Assembly: GCF_024808665.1 (NCBI RefSeq)
Contig: NZ_JANUBZ010000005.1
Location: 310,001 to 374,000 of the forward strand
Direction: 5' to 3'
Length of the DNA stretch: 64,000 nt
From: Mucilaginibacter empetricola
GTDB taxonomy: Bacteria; Bacteroidota; Bacteroidia; Sphingobacteriales; Sphingobacteriaceae
This document shows, piece by piece, positions 27,391 through 35,919 of the stretch (its first letter is position 1; each line of letters begins with the position of its first letter). Position numbers and translations under genes: made by a program. A model generated the notes under the pieces. That model was not told where the DNA came from and did not search any database. It saw only the letters and a program-made list of their open reading frames with translations.

Positions 27391-27519
27391 CGAAATAAAA
27401 AAAAACTATCTTTTAAATGGCATTCTTTTTACATTTAAAAACAATAACTAAAAGTTAAGGTTTTAAATGTAAGGTGTCATTTAACCGAAAACGTTACGAC
27501 AAGTGTTAGTTATATCTTA

Positions 27520-28689
27520 ATGAAAAGTTTTAAAGCCGATTACGTTTTTCCTGTTTGTGCCGATCCAATTAAGAATGGAATTGTTACCGTTGATGATAAG
27601 GGTAAAATTTTATCAGTTACCGATCAAAATGCCCCGCCGCTGGATGCTCCTGTTGAACAATTAAGTGGTATAATATGCCCTGGATTTGTTAATACGCATT
27701 GCCACCTCGAATTGTCGCACCTTAAAGATAAAGTTAAACAGCAAACTGGGCTGGTTAATTTTATTATGGATGTTCAAAAGTTCAGAGGCGCCGATGGCAG
27801 CCTGGTTTTGGACGAGGCTCAAAAAGCCGATAACGAAATGTATGAAAATGGCATAGTTGTCGTTGGCGATATTTCAAACACCAATGCCAGTATACCGGTT
27901 AAACAAACCAGTAAACTTTACTATCATAGCTTTATTGAAACCTTTGGCTTTTTACCCACCCAGGCGACTGATACATTCAATAGGGCACTGGCGCTGATGA
28001 ATGAATTTAAGCCTTTGTCGTGTTCTATAACCCCTCATGCACCTTATTCGGTATCGAAAGAGTTATTTAGGCTGATACAACGCCATAGTGATACCGGTCA
28101 TAATTTAATAAGTATACACAACCAGGAGTGCGATGATGAAAATAAATTCTACAGGTATAAATCAGGCAGCTTTAACGATTTGTATGCTTCATTTGGGATA
28201 GACATCAGCCATTTTAAACCGCAGGCTCGTAATTCTGTACAATCTGTAATTCCCCTATTGACTGACAAGCAGGAGATTTTATTGGTACACAATACCTGCA
28301 CCAACTTAAAAGACATCTATTTTATAAAACGATTTGACCGTAAAATAAATTTTTGCTTTTGCCCCAATGCCAATTTATACATCGAAAACAGGCTACCCAA
28401 AATAGAACTTTTTATGGGGCAAGGTTACAATATCACCCTAGGCACCGATAGTTTAGCCTCAAACACCAAACTTTGTATTTTAAGTGAAATGCGTACTATT
28501 CAGCAAAAAATTCCATCAATAAATTTGGCAACGCTGCTAGAGTGGGGCACTATAAACGGTGCCAGATTTTTAGGTATTGATGATGAAAAAGGAACGCTTG
28601 AAGCAGGTAAAGCACCAGGCCTGAATCTCATATCGGGCCTCGATGGTTTAAGAATTACACCGGATACAAAAGTTAAAAGATTATTATAG
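27520..28689 (+). CDS. Amidohydrolase-superfamily deaminase, possibly aminofutalosine deaminase
   Basis: A 389-residue metal-dependent amidohydrolase. Metal ligands are seen in NTHCHLELSH (HxH) near residue 68, ITPHAPYSVS, SIHNQECDDE, LVHNTCT and LGTDSLASN. The C-terminus KGTLEAGKAPGLNLI is the usual urease/TRZ-like small beta domain. The HCHLELSHL pattern resembles the group containing aminofutalosine deaminase of the alternative menaquinone pathway, but chlorohydrolase-like and guanine deaminase-like relatives share these motifs. No other menaquinone gene is nearby, so the substrate remains open. Divergent from rlmN. Confidence 0.75.
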   Translation: MKSFKADYVFPVCADPIKNGIVTVDDKGKILSVTDQNAPPLDAPVEQLSGIICPGFVNTHCHLELSHLKDKVKQQTGLVNFIMDVQKFRGADGSLVLDEAQKADNEMYENGIVVVGDISNTNASIPVKQTSKLYYHSFIETFGFLPTQATDTFNRALALMNEFKPLSCSITPHAPYSVSKELFRLIQRHSDTGHNLISIHNQECDDENKFYRYKSGSFNDLYASFGIDISHFKPQARNSVQSVIPLLTDKQEILLVHNTCTNLKDIYFIKRFDRKINFCFCPNANLYIENRLPKIELFMGQGYNITLGTDSLASNTKLCILSEMRTIQQKIPSINLATLLEWGTINGARFLGIDDEKGTLEAGKAPGLNLISGLDGLRITPDTKVKRLL

Positions 28690-28777
28690 CCCGAATGGCA
28701 TTAAGTAAGGCGGATTAATTAAGTTTTGATATTTTCGCAGTAGTCAACGTCAGCTAAATAATCAACCAAATCCAACA

Positions 28778-29059
28778 ATGATCAAACATATCGATATAGT
28801 AGTTAAAGGCAAAGTGCAGGGCGTGCATTACCGCGCATCAACCAAAGCCGTTGCCGATCAGCTTGGTGTTAAAGGATGTATCCAAAATGAACCAAACGGC
28901 GATGTGCTTATAGCCGCTGAAGGCGACAACGTTTCGCTCGAAATGTTTTTAGACTGGTGCAACGAGGGGCCACAGGATGCCGGGGTAACTTCTGTTGAAA
29001 CTAATGAAGGCGAATTGAAAAACTATCGTAATTTTGAAATCGTAAAAAAGGGATTGTAG
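28778..29059 (+). CDS. Acylphosphatase
   Basis: A 93-residue acylphosphatase that hydrolyses carboxyl-phosphate mixed anhydrides. The catalytic loop VKGKVQGVHYRASTKAVA holds the arginine that grips phosphate, and NEPNGDV provides the catalytic asparagine. The length is typical of the stand-alone enzyme. It sits between the amidohydrolase and a flippase gene with no clear link to either. The downstream gap holds a short inverted word repeat. Confidence 0.93.
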   Translation: MIKHIDIVVKGKVQGVHYRASTKAVADQLGVKGCIQNEPNGDVLIAAEGDNVSLEMFLDWCNEGPQDAGVTSVETNEGELKNYRNFEIVKKGL

Positions 29060-29079
29060 TAAATCCTGAGGCCGGAGCC

Positions 29080-29133
29080 TTAAGTCAATAGTCTTATCTA
29101 TTCAGGATTATGGGCTTAGAACTAACGACTTAA
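29080..29133. repeat. Short inverted word repeat upstream of flippase gene
   Basis: TTAAGTC (29080-29086) is inverted as GACTTAA (29127-29133), with related ATAGTCTTAT and GGGCTTAGA words between. It is similar in style to the other degenerate intergenic repeats but weak. Confidence 0.3.
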
Positions 29134-29147
29134 TAAAAGATTATCCA

Positions 29148-30635
29148 TTGTCAACTGCTAAAAAATTCGCTGGGCAAACCGCCATATATGGTATAAGTAC
29201 TATTGCGGGCCGTGTATTAAGTTTTTTTCTGACGCCTGTTTATACTAAGGCATACGCAACCGGGGTATATGGCATTTTAACTACGATGTACAGCTGGTCA
29301 TCCATTTTAAATGCCGTTATGGCTTTTGGAATGGAGACTACCTTTTTCAGATACCTGAGTAAGTATCCGGACAATAAGGCCAAAGTTTATAACAACGCGT
29401 TTGCCACTGTTTTTTTTATTACCCTGCTTTTCCTTTTATTCACCATACCTTTTGTACATAACATAGCTGGTTTTATTAGGGTTGGTAATGACTCTTCACA
29501 AAATGATTTCGGGCGTTTCATACTTTATTTTGTAGCCATTTTGGTTATTGATGCATGGTGCGTTATGCCATTTGCAAAGCTTCGCGCTGAAGGTAAACCG
29601 GGCAGATATGGCGCTATAAAATTTATTAATGTGCTTATTTACATAGCGCTTAACCTTATTTTTATATGGGGATTGCCCTTTTGGACTAAGCATCATTTGC
29701 CAGCTACCACCTGGATAAACGGATGGTATGTAAAAGGCTGGGTAGGATATGTGTTTTTATCAAATTTGGTTTCCAGTGCGATAACGTTATTGATGCTGAT
29801 TCCGGAATTTTCAAAAATAAGACTAAAGCTGGACGGCAAAATGCTGCTGGAAATGTTTACCTACAGCTGGCCGGTGCTTATTGCCAATATTTCATTTATC
29901 ATTAATGAAAATCTGGATAAGCTGCTTTTAGGTAAACTGTTGCCGCAAAACATTAGTGCTCATGAGGTGGGTATTTATGGCGCCTGTGCTAAGATATCTT
30001 TGTTCCTCAGTATTTTTATTCAGGCATTTCGGTTGGGAGCGGAGCCTTTCTTTTTCAGTCATGCTAAAAACAAAAATGCCGGCCAAACCTATGCCCGCAT
30101 TATGGATTATTTTGTAATTACCATTTGCGTAATATTTATCGGGCTCATTGCCAATATCCAGATACTTAAATATTTTATCCCGAACAGAAGTTACTGGGTG
30201 GGCCTGCCTGTTGTACCACCTTTGGTATTTGGCTACGTTAGCCTGGGTGTGTACATGAATTTATCGGTTTGGTATAAGCTGTCCGATCAAACAAAATATG
30301 GCCTTTATATTTCGGGAGTAGGCGCTATACTTACTATAGTATTAAATGTGCTGTTTATACCGAAATATAGTTATATGGCGTCGGCGTGGGTATCGTTAAT
30401 AGCTTATGCTACCATGATGGTACTATCGTACATATGGGGGCAAAAAAATTATCCTATTCCTTATAATCTTAAAAAGAACCTGGCTTATATCATATCATCA
30501 ATAGTAATCGTTTATTTATCGTTCTATATTTTTAGGCGAAACATATTTGCGGGCGATTTATTGCTGTTATTATTTATATCGGCAGCGGTTTATTTTGAGT
30601 GGAAGAATTTAAAAGCTATTTTTATTAAAGGATGA
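29148..30635 (+). CDS. Oligosaccharide flippase (Wzx/MATE-like)
   Basis: A 495-residue polytopic protein with about 14 predicted membrane segments, of the polysaccharide biosynthesis or MOP flippase superfamily. The N-terminal [19 protein letters not shown] and [11 protein letters not shown] are characteristic. Such proteins flip lipid-linked oligosaccharides across the inner membrane. The start is TTG, since the next ATG would remove the first membrane helix. The stop codon overlaps the dut start by four bases, so the two genes are linked in translation. Confidence 0.86.
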   Translation: MSTAKKFAGQTAIYGISTIAGRVLSFFLTPVYTKAYATGVYGILTTMYSWSSILNAVMAFGMETTFFRYLSKYPDNKAKVYNNAFATVFFITLLFLLFTIPFVHNIAGFIRVGNDSSQNDFGRFILYFVAILVIDAWCVMPFAKLRAEGKPGRYGAIKFINVLIYIALNLIFIWGLPFWTKHHLPATTWINGWYVKGWVGYVFLSNLVSSAITLLMLIPEFSKIRLKLDGKMLLEMFTYSWPVLIANISFIINENLDKLLLGKLLPQNISAHEVGIYGACAKISLFLSIFIQAFRLGAEPFFFSHAKNKNAGQTYARIMDYFVITICVIFIGLIANIQILKYFIPNRSYWVGLPVVPPLVFGYVSLGVYMNLSVWYKLSDQTKYGLYISGVGAILTIVLNVLFIPKYSYMASAWVSLIAYATMMVLSYIWGQKNYPIPYNLKKNLAYIISSIVIVYLSFYIFRRNIFAGDLLLLLFISAAVYFEWKNLKAIFIKG

Positions 30636-31066
30636 ACATAAAGATCATAAATAAGTCGAAGAATGATTTGCCGGGCTATGAAACCCTTCATGCGGCAGGG
30701 ATGGATTTGCGTGCTAATCTGGAGGAAACAGTTTCTTTGAAACCTATGGAGCGTAAGCTGATTGCTACAGGCTTATATATCGAACTACCGGAAGGGTTTG
30801 AGGCTCAGATACGCCCGCGCAGCGGCCTGGCGTTTAAGCATGGTATCGGTATTGTAAATTCACCCGGAACAATTGATGCGGACTATCGCGGCGAAATAAA
30901 AGTGCTGTTGATCAATTTTTCGGATCAGTTATTTGAGATCAACAGTGGCGACAGGATAGCGCAAATGGTTATTGCCAAGCACGAAAAAGCTACCTGGCAG
31001 CAAGTTGACGAATTAAACGAAACCTTGCGCGGTGCAGGTGGTTATGGACATACAGGGGTAGCATAA
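30632..31066 (+). CDS. dut: dUTP diphosphatase
   Basis: A 144-residue trimeric dUTPase that hydrolyses dUTP to dUMP and so keeps uracil out of DNA. The motifs are [43 protein letters not shown] and the mobile C-terminal [10 protein letters not shown], in which Tyr replaces the usual Phe. The start overlaps the flippase stop codon (ATGA), and a TPR protein gene follows after ten bases. Confidence 0.96.
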   Translation: MNIKIINKSKNDLPGYETLHAAGMDLRANLEETVSLKPMERKLIATGLYIELPEGFEAQIRPRSGLAFKHGIGIVNSPGTIDADYRGEIKVLLINFSDQLFEINSGDRIAQMVIAKHEKATWQQVDELNETLRGAGGYGHTGVA

Positions 31067-31076
31067 AAATCGATAT

Positions 31077-32867
31077 ATGTTAATTCAAAAATCAGGATAT
31101 AATAAACGGCATTTCAGCAACGAGGCACCTGGTGCAGCTGCTGTCCTGGTTTTTACCGTTTTTTTGCTGCTGTTTGGCGAGCCGGCAATGGCTCAGAACG
31201 ACAAAAAAAGCAATCCAGTAGCAGGCTCGGGCAAACCAATGTCCAATATGGACAGCGTAACGGTTAAGCAGATTTATTTTTCGGCTATGCGCGAAAAGAT
31301 AGTCGAAAACCTGCCCTTAGCTACTGAGCTGTTTACCAAGGTAATACAAATGGATCCGGCGAATGATGCCGCTTTGTACGAATTGGCTAACCTGAAAAAG
31401 TTGAAAAATAATTATGATGATGCCCAGCAACTGCTTCAAAAAGCTGTTACCATTAGCCCTGATAACGAATGGTATTGGCTGGCTTTGGCCGATTGTTATG
31501 AAAAAAACAACGATGTAACCAAACTGGAAGATGTTTTTAATCAGTTGATAAGGATTGATCCGGATAAAGCTGATTATTATTTTGATAAGGCTAACGTTTA
31601 CTTTCTGGAAAAAAGATATGATGACGCTTTAGCGGTTTACAATCAGTTGGAGCAAATAACAGGCCCTACGGATGATTTATTGGCCAATCGTCAAAAAATT
31701 TACCTTAAACAGGGCAAGGTAGATGTGGCGGCGCAACAGTTGGAGAAAATGATTGATGCCAATCCAACTCAAATAAAATACTACTTATTCCTGTCGGAAC
31801 TTTATAATGCTAATGGTTTTAATGACAAAGCCTTAAAAGTATTACAAACGGCAGAAAAAAATGCTCCCGATAACGGTTTGGTCCACCTGGCGTTAGCCGA
31901 TGTTTATCGCGATAAAAAAAATTACGAAGCCAGTTATGATGAACTGACCATGGCTTTTGCCATTCCTGATATCGACATCGGCCAGAAAATAAAAATAGTA
32001 TTGGGTTATATTCCCAAATTCCCCGATCCTGATGCTAAAGCCAGCGCTTTAGAATTGAGTCGCATAATTACGGTGGCTCATCCCGACGATGCCCGGGCTT
32101 ATGCTATTTATGGCGATATGTTGTTGCAAAACGACAAGATAAAGGATGCTAAGGCAATGTATCAGAAATCGATAGCGCTCAATAGCCAGGTTTATGAAGT
32201 ACAGGAGCAACTGGTACGGATTGAATTGGGCGATAATGATTTGGACGGTGCCATTAAAGATGGCGAAAACTCTTTGTCGCTGTTCCCCAATCAGGCCTGG
32301 ATGAATTACCTGGTAGGTGTTGCCTGGTTACAAAAAAAAGATGTCAATAAAGCTTTAGGCTATATTAAAAACGCTACTACGTTGGAGTTTCAGGATAAAG
32401 ACCTGCTGTCGCAAAGCTATTCGTCATTGGGTGATTGTTATCATGATTTGAAAGACAATAAAAACTCTGATGATGCTTACGAAAAAGCATTGAGCTATAA
32501 TCCGGATAACGTGTTTACCTTAAACAATTACGCTTACTATTTATCTGTACGGGGCGAGAAATTGGATAGGGCAGCGGCTATGTCAAAACATTCAAACGAC
32601 TTACAGCCCGGCAATGCGTCATTTGAAGATACCTACGCCTGGATATTATTTAAACAAAAAGATTACGCTGCGGCAAAAGAATGGATGGAGAAAGCATTGG
32701 CTCATGATAAAGATAACAGCGCCGTAAAATCAGAGCATTATGGTGATATTATGTATTACCTGGGTAATATTGACATCGCCGTTGAAAATTGGAAAAAAGC
32801 AAAAGCCAATGGTGATAAATCGCCTATTTTAGATCAAAAAATTAATGAAAAGAAATACATCGAATAA
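31077..32867 (+). CDS. Exported tetratricopeptide-repeat protein
   Basis: A 596-residue protein. A hydrophobic segment near residues 22-40 ends in AMAQND, a likely signal peptide with a long N-region. The rest is mostly TPR helix pairs: AALYELANLKKLKNNYDDA, WYWLALADCYEKNNDV, VQEQLVRIELGDNDLDGA, and near the end TLNNYAYYLSVRGEKL and DTYAWILFKQKDYAAAKEW. TPR arrays scaffold protein complexes; no enzymatic motif is seen. It overlaps the DUF4292 lipoprotein gene by 23 bases and is followed by the EnvC-like gene, a gene order common in Bacteroidota. Confidence 0.88.
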   Translation: MLIQKSGYNKRHFSNEAPGAAAVLVFTVFLLLFGEPAMAQNDKKSNPVAGSGKPMSNMDSVTVKQIYFSAMREKIVENLPLATELFTKVIQMDPANDAALYELANLKKLKNNYDDAQQLLQKAVTISPDNEWYWLALADCYEKNNDVTKLEDVFNQLIRIDPDKADYYFDKANVYFLEKRYDDALAVYNQLEQITGPTDDLLANRQKIYLKQGKVDVAAQQLEKMIDANPTQIKYYLFLSELYNANGFNDKALKVLQTAEKNAPDNGLVHLALADVYRDKKNYEASYDELTMAFAIPDIDIGQKIKIVLGYIPKFPDPDAKASALELSRIITVAHPDDARAYAIYGDMLLQNDKIKDAKAMYQKSIALNSQVYEVQEQLVRIELGDNDLDGAIKDGENSLSLFPNQAWMNYLVGVAWLQKKDVNKALGYIKNATTLEFQDKDLLSQSYSSLGDCYHDLKDNKNSDDAYEKALSYNPDNVFTLNNYAYYLSVRGEKLDRAAAMSKHSNDLQPGNASFEDTYAWILFKQKDYAAAKEWMEKALAHDKDNSAVKSEHYGDIMYYLGNIDIAVENWKKAKANGDKSPILDQKINEKKYIE

Positions 32868-33678
32868 GGTTTTGTATAGCCGTTTCAGCAGGGAAGCTGC
32901 TTATATAAAATTATTTACAATTTGTTTGTTGCTGGCGATAGTAAGCTGTAAAGCAAAAAAACAAATTATTGCAAAAAGAAGCACTGCCGACACCACTGCA
33001 AAGGTTGTGGATACTAAATTGGCAAAAATAAATGCTATTAAAGCGGTTCAAACCAATTTTGATTCTTTCTCTGGCAAGGCTCGTACAAAACTGAATATTG
33101 GCGGCAGCAGCAATGATGTTACCCTTAATATCCGTATCAAGCGCGATCAAAAAATATGGGTATCAATAACTGCCATCGCCGGCATTGAAGTTGCCCGTGC
33201 TTTAATTACACCTGATAGCATTTTGGTAATTAATCGCTTGCAGAGCGTCTATATCAAACAGCCTTTCAGTTATTTAAATACAATTGCAGGTAACCAGGTT
33301 AATTATAAAACCATCGAATCTTTATTAATCGGTAATGCCATCCCTGAGCTATTAAATGAAGACGGCACTTTTGACACCACTAATGGAGTTTCTACAATAA
33401 CAGGTAATATGCAGGGTATTGTTTATAAAGTTTTGCTTGGCGCCGATTTAAAGGTTAACCAAACAAATCTCGACAATCAAAGCGCGGCTCAATCCCTACA
33501 GGTAATAAACAGCGTATTTATACAATCGGGTGTCAGGGCTATTCCGTCGCAAATAGATATATCATCTATAGTAAAAGATAAAAAAATACTGGTTAATTTG
33601 CACTACATAAAAGTTGATTTTGACCAGGCACTTGATTTTCCATTTAGTATCCCCTCCAGGTATACTCCGGCAAATTAA
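32845..33678 (+). CDS. DUF4292 lipoprotein
   Basis: A 277-residue lipoprotein. A membrane segment ends in the lipobox AIVSC near residues 31-35. The mature part has KIWVSITAIAGIEVARALI, TPDSILVINR and LIGNAIPELL, the strand pattern of DUF4292, which I believe shares the LolA/LolB-type fold. If so it might bind lipid or lipoprotein acyl chains, but this is inference. It overlaps the end of the TPR gene and precedes the EnvC-like gene by 59 bases. The start at 32845 gives a long basic N-region. An internal start is possible. Confidence 0.83.
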   Translation: MKRNTSNKVLYSRFSREAAYIKLFTICLLLAIVSCKAKKQIIAKRSTADTTAKVVDTKLAKINAIKAVQTNFDSFSGKARTKLNIGGSSNDVTLNIRIKRDQKIWVSITAIAGIEVARALITPDSILVINRLQSVYIKQPFSYLNTIAGNQVNYKTIESLLIGNAIPELLNEDGTFDTTNGVSTITGNMQGIVYKVLLGADLKVNQTNLDNQSAAQSLQVINSVFIQSGVRAIPSQIDISSIVKDKKILVNLHYIKVDFDQALDFPFSIPSRYTPAN

Positions 33679-33737
33679 TAGTACATCATAAAACAAATAT
33701 TAAATAACTGCCTGCGTTAAACAAGTCTACATAAGAG

Positions 33738-35036
33738 ATGAAATTTTTAAAAGTATTATTCTTCTTAATATTTGTTTTTGCTGCTATTGCAGCACATGCA
33801 CAAAGCAGTACCGAATTAAAACATCAGCGGGAAGAGCTTACCAAACAATTGGAAGAGCTTAACCACGAATACCAGGAGACGGTAAATAATAAAAAAACCA
33901 CATTAAAGCAGTTAAATATTTTAAAGCAGCAGATTGCACTGCACGAAGAAAAGATCAACAATATCAACTCTCAGGTTAGGAATCTGGACAATCAAATTTC
34001 CGAAAGCAATAATTTTGTTCATAACCTGCAAAGCCAGTTAACCCAGCTAAAAACAGAGTATGCGGCGATGGTTCTTTTTACCTATCGTAATCAAAGCGCG
34101 TATAATAAGCTGATGTTTATTTTTGCGGCCAAAGACTTTAACCAGGCTTACAAACGTTTAAAATACTTACAACAGATTGGAACTTACCGCGAAAGGCAGG
34201 CTGGCTACATACAGGAAACGCAGACTGAACTACACGTTAAGATAAACGAACTGGATAAAACCAAGAAGGAAAAAAGCAGCTTGCTGGTTGATCAGGAAAA
34301 GGAAAAAGAAACCCTTGGGGTTGAAAAAAATAATCAGGTTCAGGTGGTGGCTGATTTGTCGAAACATGAGGGTTTGTTAAAGCAGCAGCAGCAGGATGTT
34401 CAAAGAAAAATAACCAAGACAAACAGAGAAATCAATGCGGCTATCCGCAGAGAGATTGAAGAGGCCAGACGCAAAGCTGAAGAGCAGGCAAAGGCTGAAC
34501 AAAAAGCTGCCGAAGCCAAAGCGAAAGCCGAAAATAAAGAAGTGGCAGCAGTTTCAAAGCCAAAAACAATTACTAAAAACTCAACCACCAGCGAGGTATT
34601 GAATGCAACACCTGAAGCAGCTAAACTATCTAGCGACTTTTTGGGAAACAGGGGAGCATTACCATGGCCGGTTGCAAACGGAAGTGTAAAACAAGGTTTT
34701 GGAATATACTACGATAATGAAGGCATAAAAAATGAAAGCTATGGCTGGGATATAAAAACCAACCCGGGCGCTTCGGTTAGAGCAGTATTTCAGGGGCAGG
34801 TAACGCGTATATCCAATGTTAGTGGCACATTTTTAGTGGTAATAAAACATGGCGAGTACTTTACAGCCTATTCAAACTTAAGGTCGTATACTGTAAAAGA
34901 AGGTCAGAAGATAAATACAAAAGAAGTAATTGGTACAGTAGCTACAGATGCAACAACAGGAGAGGCCATTGTTACGTTTGATTTGTATAAGGGAATGACG
35001 CCGGTTAATCCTAAAATTTGGCTGGCACCAAACTAG
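33738..35036 (+). CDS. EnvC-like protein with degenerate LytM domain
   Basis: A 432-residue exported protein. The signal peptide ends AHAQS near residue 23, followed by a long coiled coil (about 25-270, rich in Glu, Lys, Gln) and a C-terminal LytM/M23 fold (about 305-432). The fold is recognisable by GYDIKT-like SYGWDIKTNPGASVRAVF, VIKHGEYFTAYSNL and VTFDLYKGMTPVNP. The zinc ligands appear lost: the first His is absent before GWDI and the closing HxH is TFD. E. coli EnvC likewise lacks zinc ligands and activates amidases, so this protein is probably an activator, not a hydrolase. Confidence 0.9.
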   Translation: MKFLKVLFFLIFVFAAIAAHAQSSTELKHQREELTKQLEELNHEYQETVNNKKTTLKQLNILKQQIALHEEKINNINSQVRNLDNQISESNNFVHNLQSQLTQLKTEYAAMVLFTYRNQSAYNKLMFIFAAKDFNQAYKRLKYLQQIGTYRERQAGYIQETQTELHVKINELDKTKKEKSSLLVDQEKEKETLGVEKNNQVQVVADLSKHEGLLKQQQQDVQRKITKTNREINAAIRREIEEARRKAEEQAKAEQKAAEAKAKAENKEVAAVSKPKTITKNSTTSEVLNATPEAAKLSSDFLGNRGALPWPVANGSVKQGFGIYYDNEGIKNESYGWDIKTNPGASVRAVFQGQVTRISNVSGTFLVVIKHGEYFTAYSNLRSYTVKEGQKINTKEVIGTVATDATTGEAIVTFDLYKGMTPVNPKIWLAPN

Positions 35037-35064
35037 TTTTTAAACGTTGTAATATTTTATTCGT

Positions 35065-35072
35065 TATATTTG
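35065..35072 (+). promoter_or_regulatory. -7 promoter element (TATATTTG) for the tatA pair
   Basis: An exact TAnnTTTG match 18 bases upstream of the first TatA-like gene. A TTG at 35047-35049 lies 15 bases upstream of it, slightly closer than the usual -33 spacing. Confidence 0.55.
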
Positions 35073-35090
35073 TAAATTAATTTAGAAAAG

Positions 35091-35546
35091 ATGCATTATT
35101 CAGTTCTTTTATTTTTTAGCAACCTTTTTTCATCAGACATGTTGATTATCATCTTCATAGCGCTGTTGCTTTTTGGTGGCGAAAAACTGCCTGAAATAGC
35201 ACGTGGCTTGGGTAAGGGTATTCGCGATTTTAAAGATGCATCTGAAGGGGTTAAGCGGGAAATTAATAACCAGATAAACAGTTTCGAGGAAAAAAGAGAA
35301 GAGAAAAAATTAGATGAAGCGGCTGTTGCTCATCAGCAGGAGCTGGAGCAGCCTTCTTCAAGTACTACCGAAACAACAGCAGGCGTTATTCGCCCGGCAT
35401 TAAATTCTGTGCCAGTGAATGATATTCACGTTAATAATGAGGCCTCACATGGCGTTGCTGAAGAAAATAAGGAATTGCAAACCGAACACGTAGCAGAAAA
35501 CGTACATGGTACACCGGATGCTAATACCGGAACATCGACCAAATAA
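35091..35546 (+). CDS. TatA/TatE-family twin-arginine translocase subunit, long tail
   Basis: A 151-residue protein. The membrane helix (about residues 16-30) is followed by the hallmark FGGEKLPEIARGLGKGIRDFKDASEG hinge and amphipathic helix. The tail of about 95 residues is acidic and Gln/Thr-rich (EKREEKKLDEAAVAH, STTETTAG), far longer than in E. coli TatA. TatA proteins polymerise to pass folded proteins through the inner membrane after TatBC binds the substrate. The long tail might indicate a TatB-like job, which the sequence cannot settle. No tatC is in the window. Confidence 0.88.
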   Translation: MHYSVLLFFSNLFSSDMLIIIFIALLLFGGEKLPEIARGLGKGIRDFKDASEGVKREINNQINSFEEKREEKKLDEAAVAHQQELEQPSSSTTETTAGVIRPALNSVPVNDIHVNNEASHGVAEENKELQTEHVAENVHGTPDANTGTSTK

Positions 35547-35599
35547 AATAAAATTTAGAATTCAAAATAAAAATTAACCGTATATAAAAAATTCAAATC

Positions 35600-35824
35600 A
35601 TGGGACTATTAGAACCGCAACACATTATTTTAATCTTATTGGTACTTGTGTTGTTTTTTGGAGGTAAAAAAATTCCTGAATTAATGAAAGGCCTGGGCAA
35701 GGGGATGAAAGAGTTTAAAGATGCTTCAAATGGCGAAAGTAGCAGTGCAAACACTACTACCACAAACACCACTACACCTCCTCCTGCTTCAACTCCAATT
35801 CCAGAAGAAAAGCCTAAAGTTTAA
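35600..35824 (+). CDS. tatA: TatA-family twin-arginine translocase subunit
   Basis: A 74-residue TatA of normal size: short N-terminus [19 protein letters not shown], then [20 protein letters not shown], the hinge and amphipathic helix, and a Thr/Pro-rich tail. It lies 53 bases after the longer TatA-like gene and shares its KxPE-GLGKG-KxFKDAS core, so the pair arose by duplication. A perfect hairpin terminator follows. Confidence 0.92.
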   Translation: MGLLEPQHIILILLVLVLFFGGKKIPELMKGLGKGMKEFKDASNGESSSANTTTTNTTTPPPASTPIPEEKPKV

Positions 35825-35865
35825 TTTCAGGCAGTATATTTTTTTATTCTTTTTATCAAATTATA

Positions 35866-35904
35866 AACTTATCTGTTGATATTTTACATTTCAACAGATA
35901 AGTT
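35866..35904 (+). terminator. Rho-independent terminator of tatA, T-tract doubling as gatA promoter
   Basis: A perfect 14-base-pair stem (AACTTATCTGTTGA against TCAACAGATAAGTT) with an 11-base loop is followed by TTTTTTATTTTAG (35903-35915). The element TATTTTAG (35908-35915) ends four bases before the gatA start codon. The layout matches 17326-17369. Confidence 0.82.
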
Positions 35905-35919
35905 TTTTATTTTAGCCCC

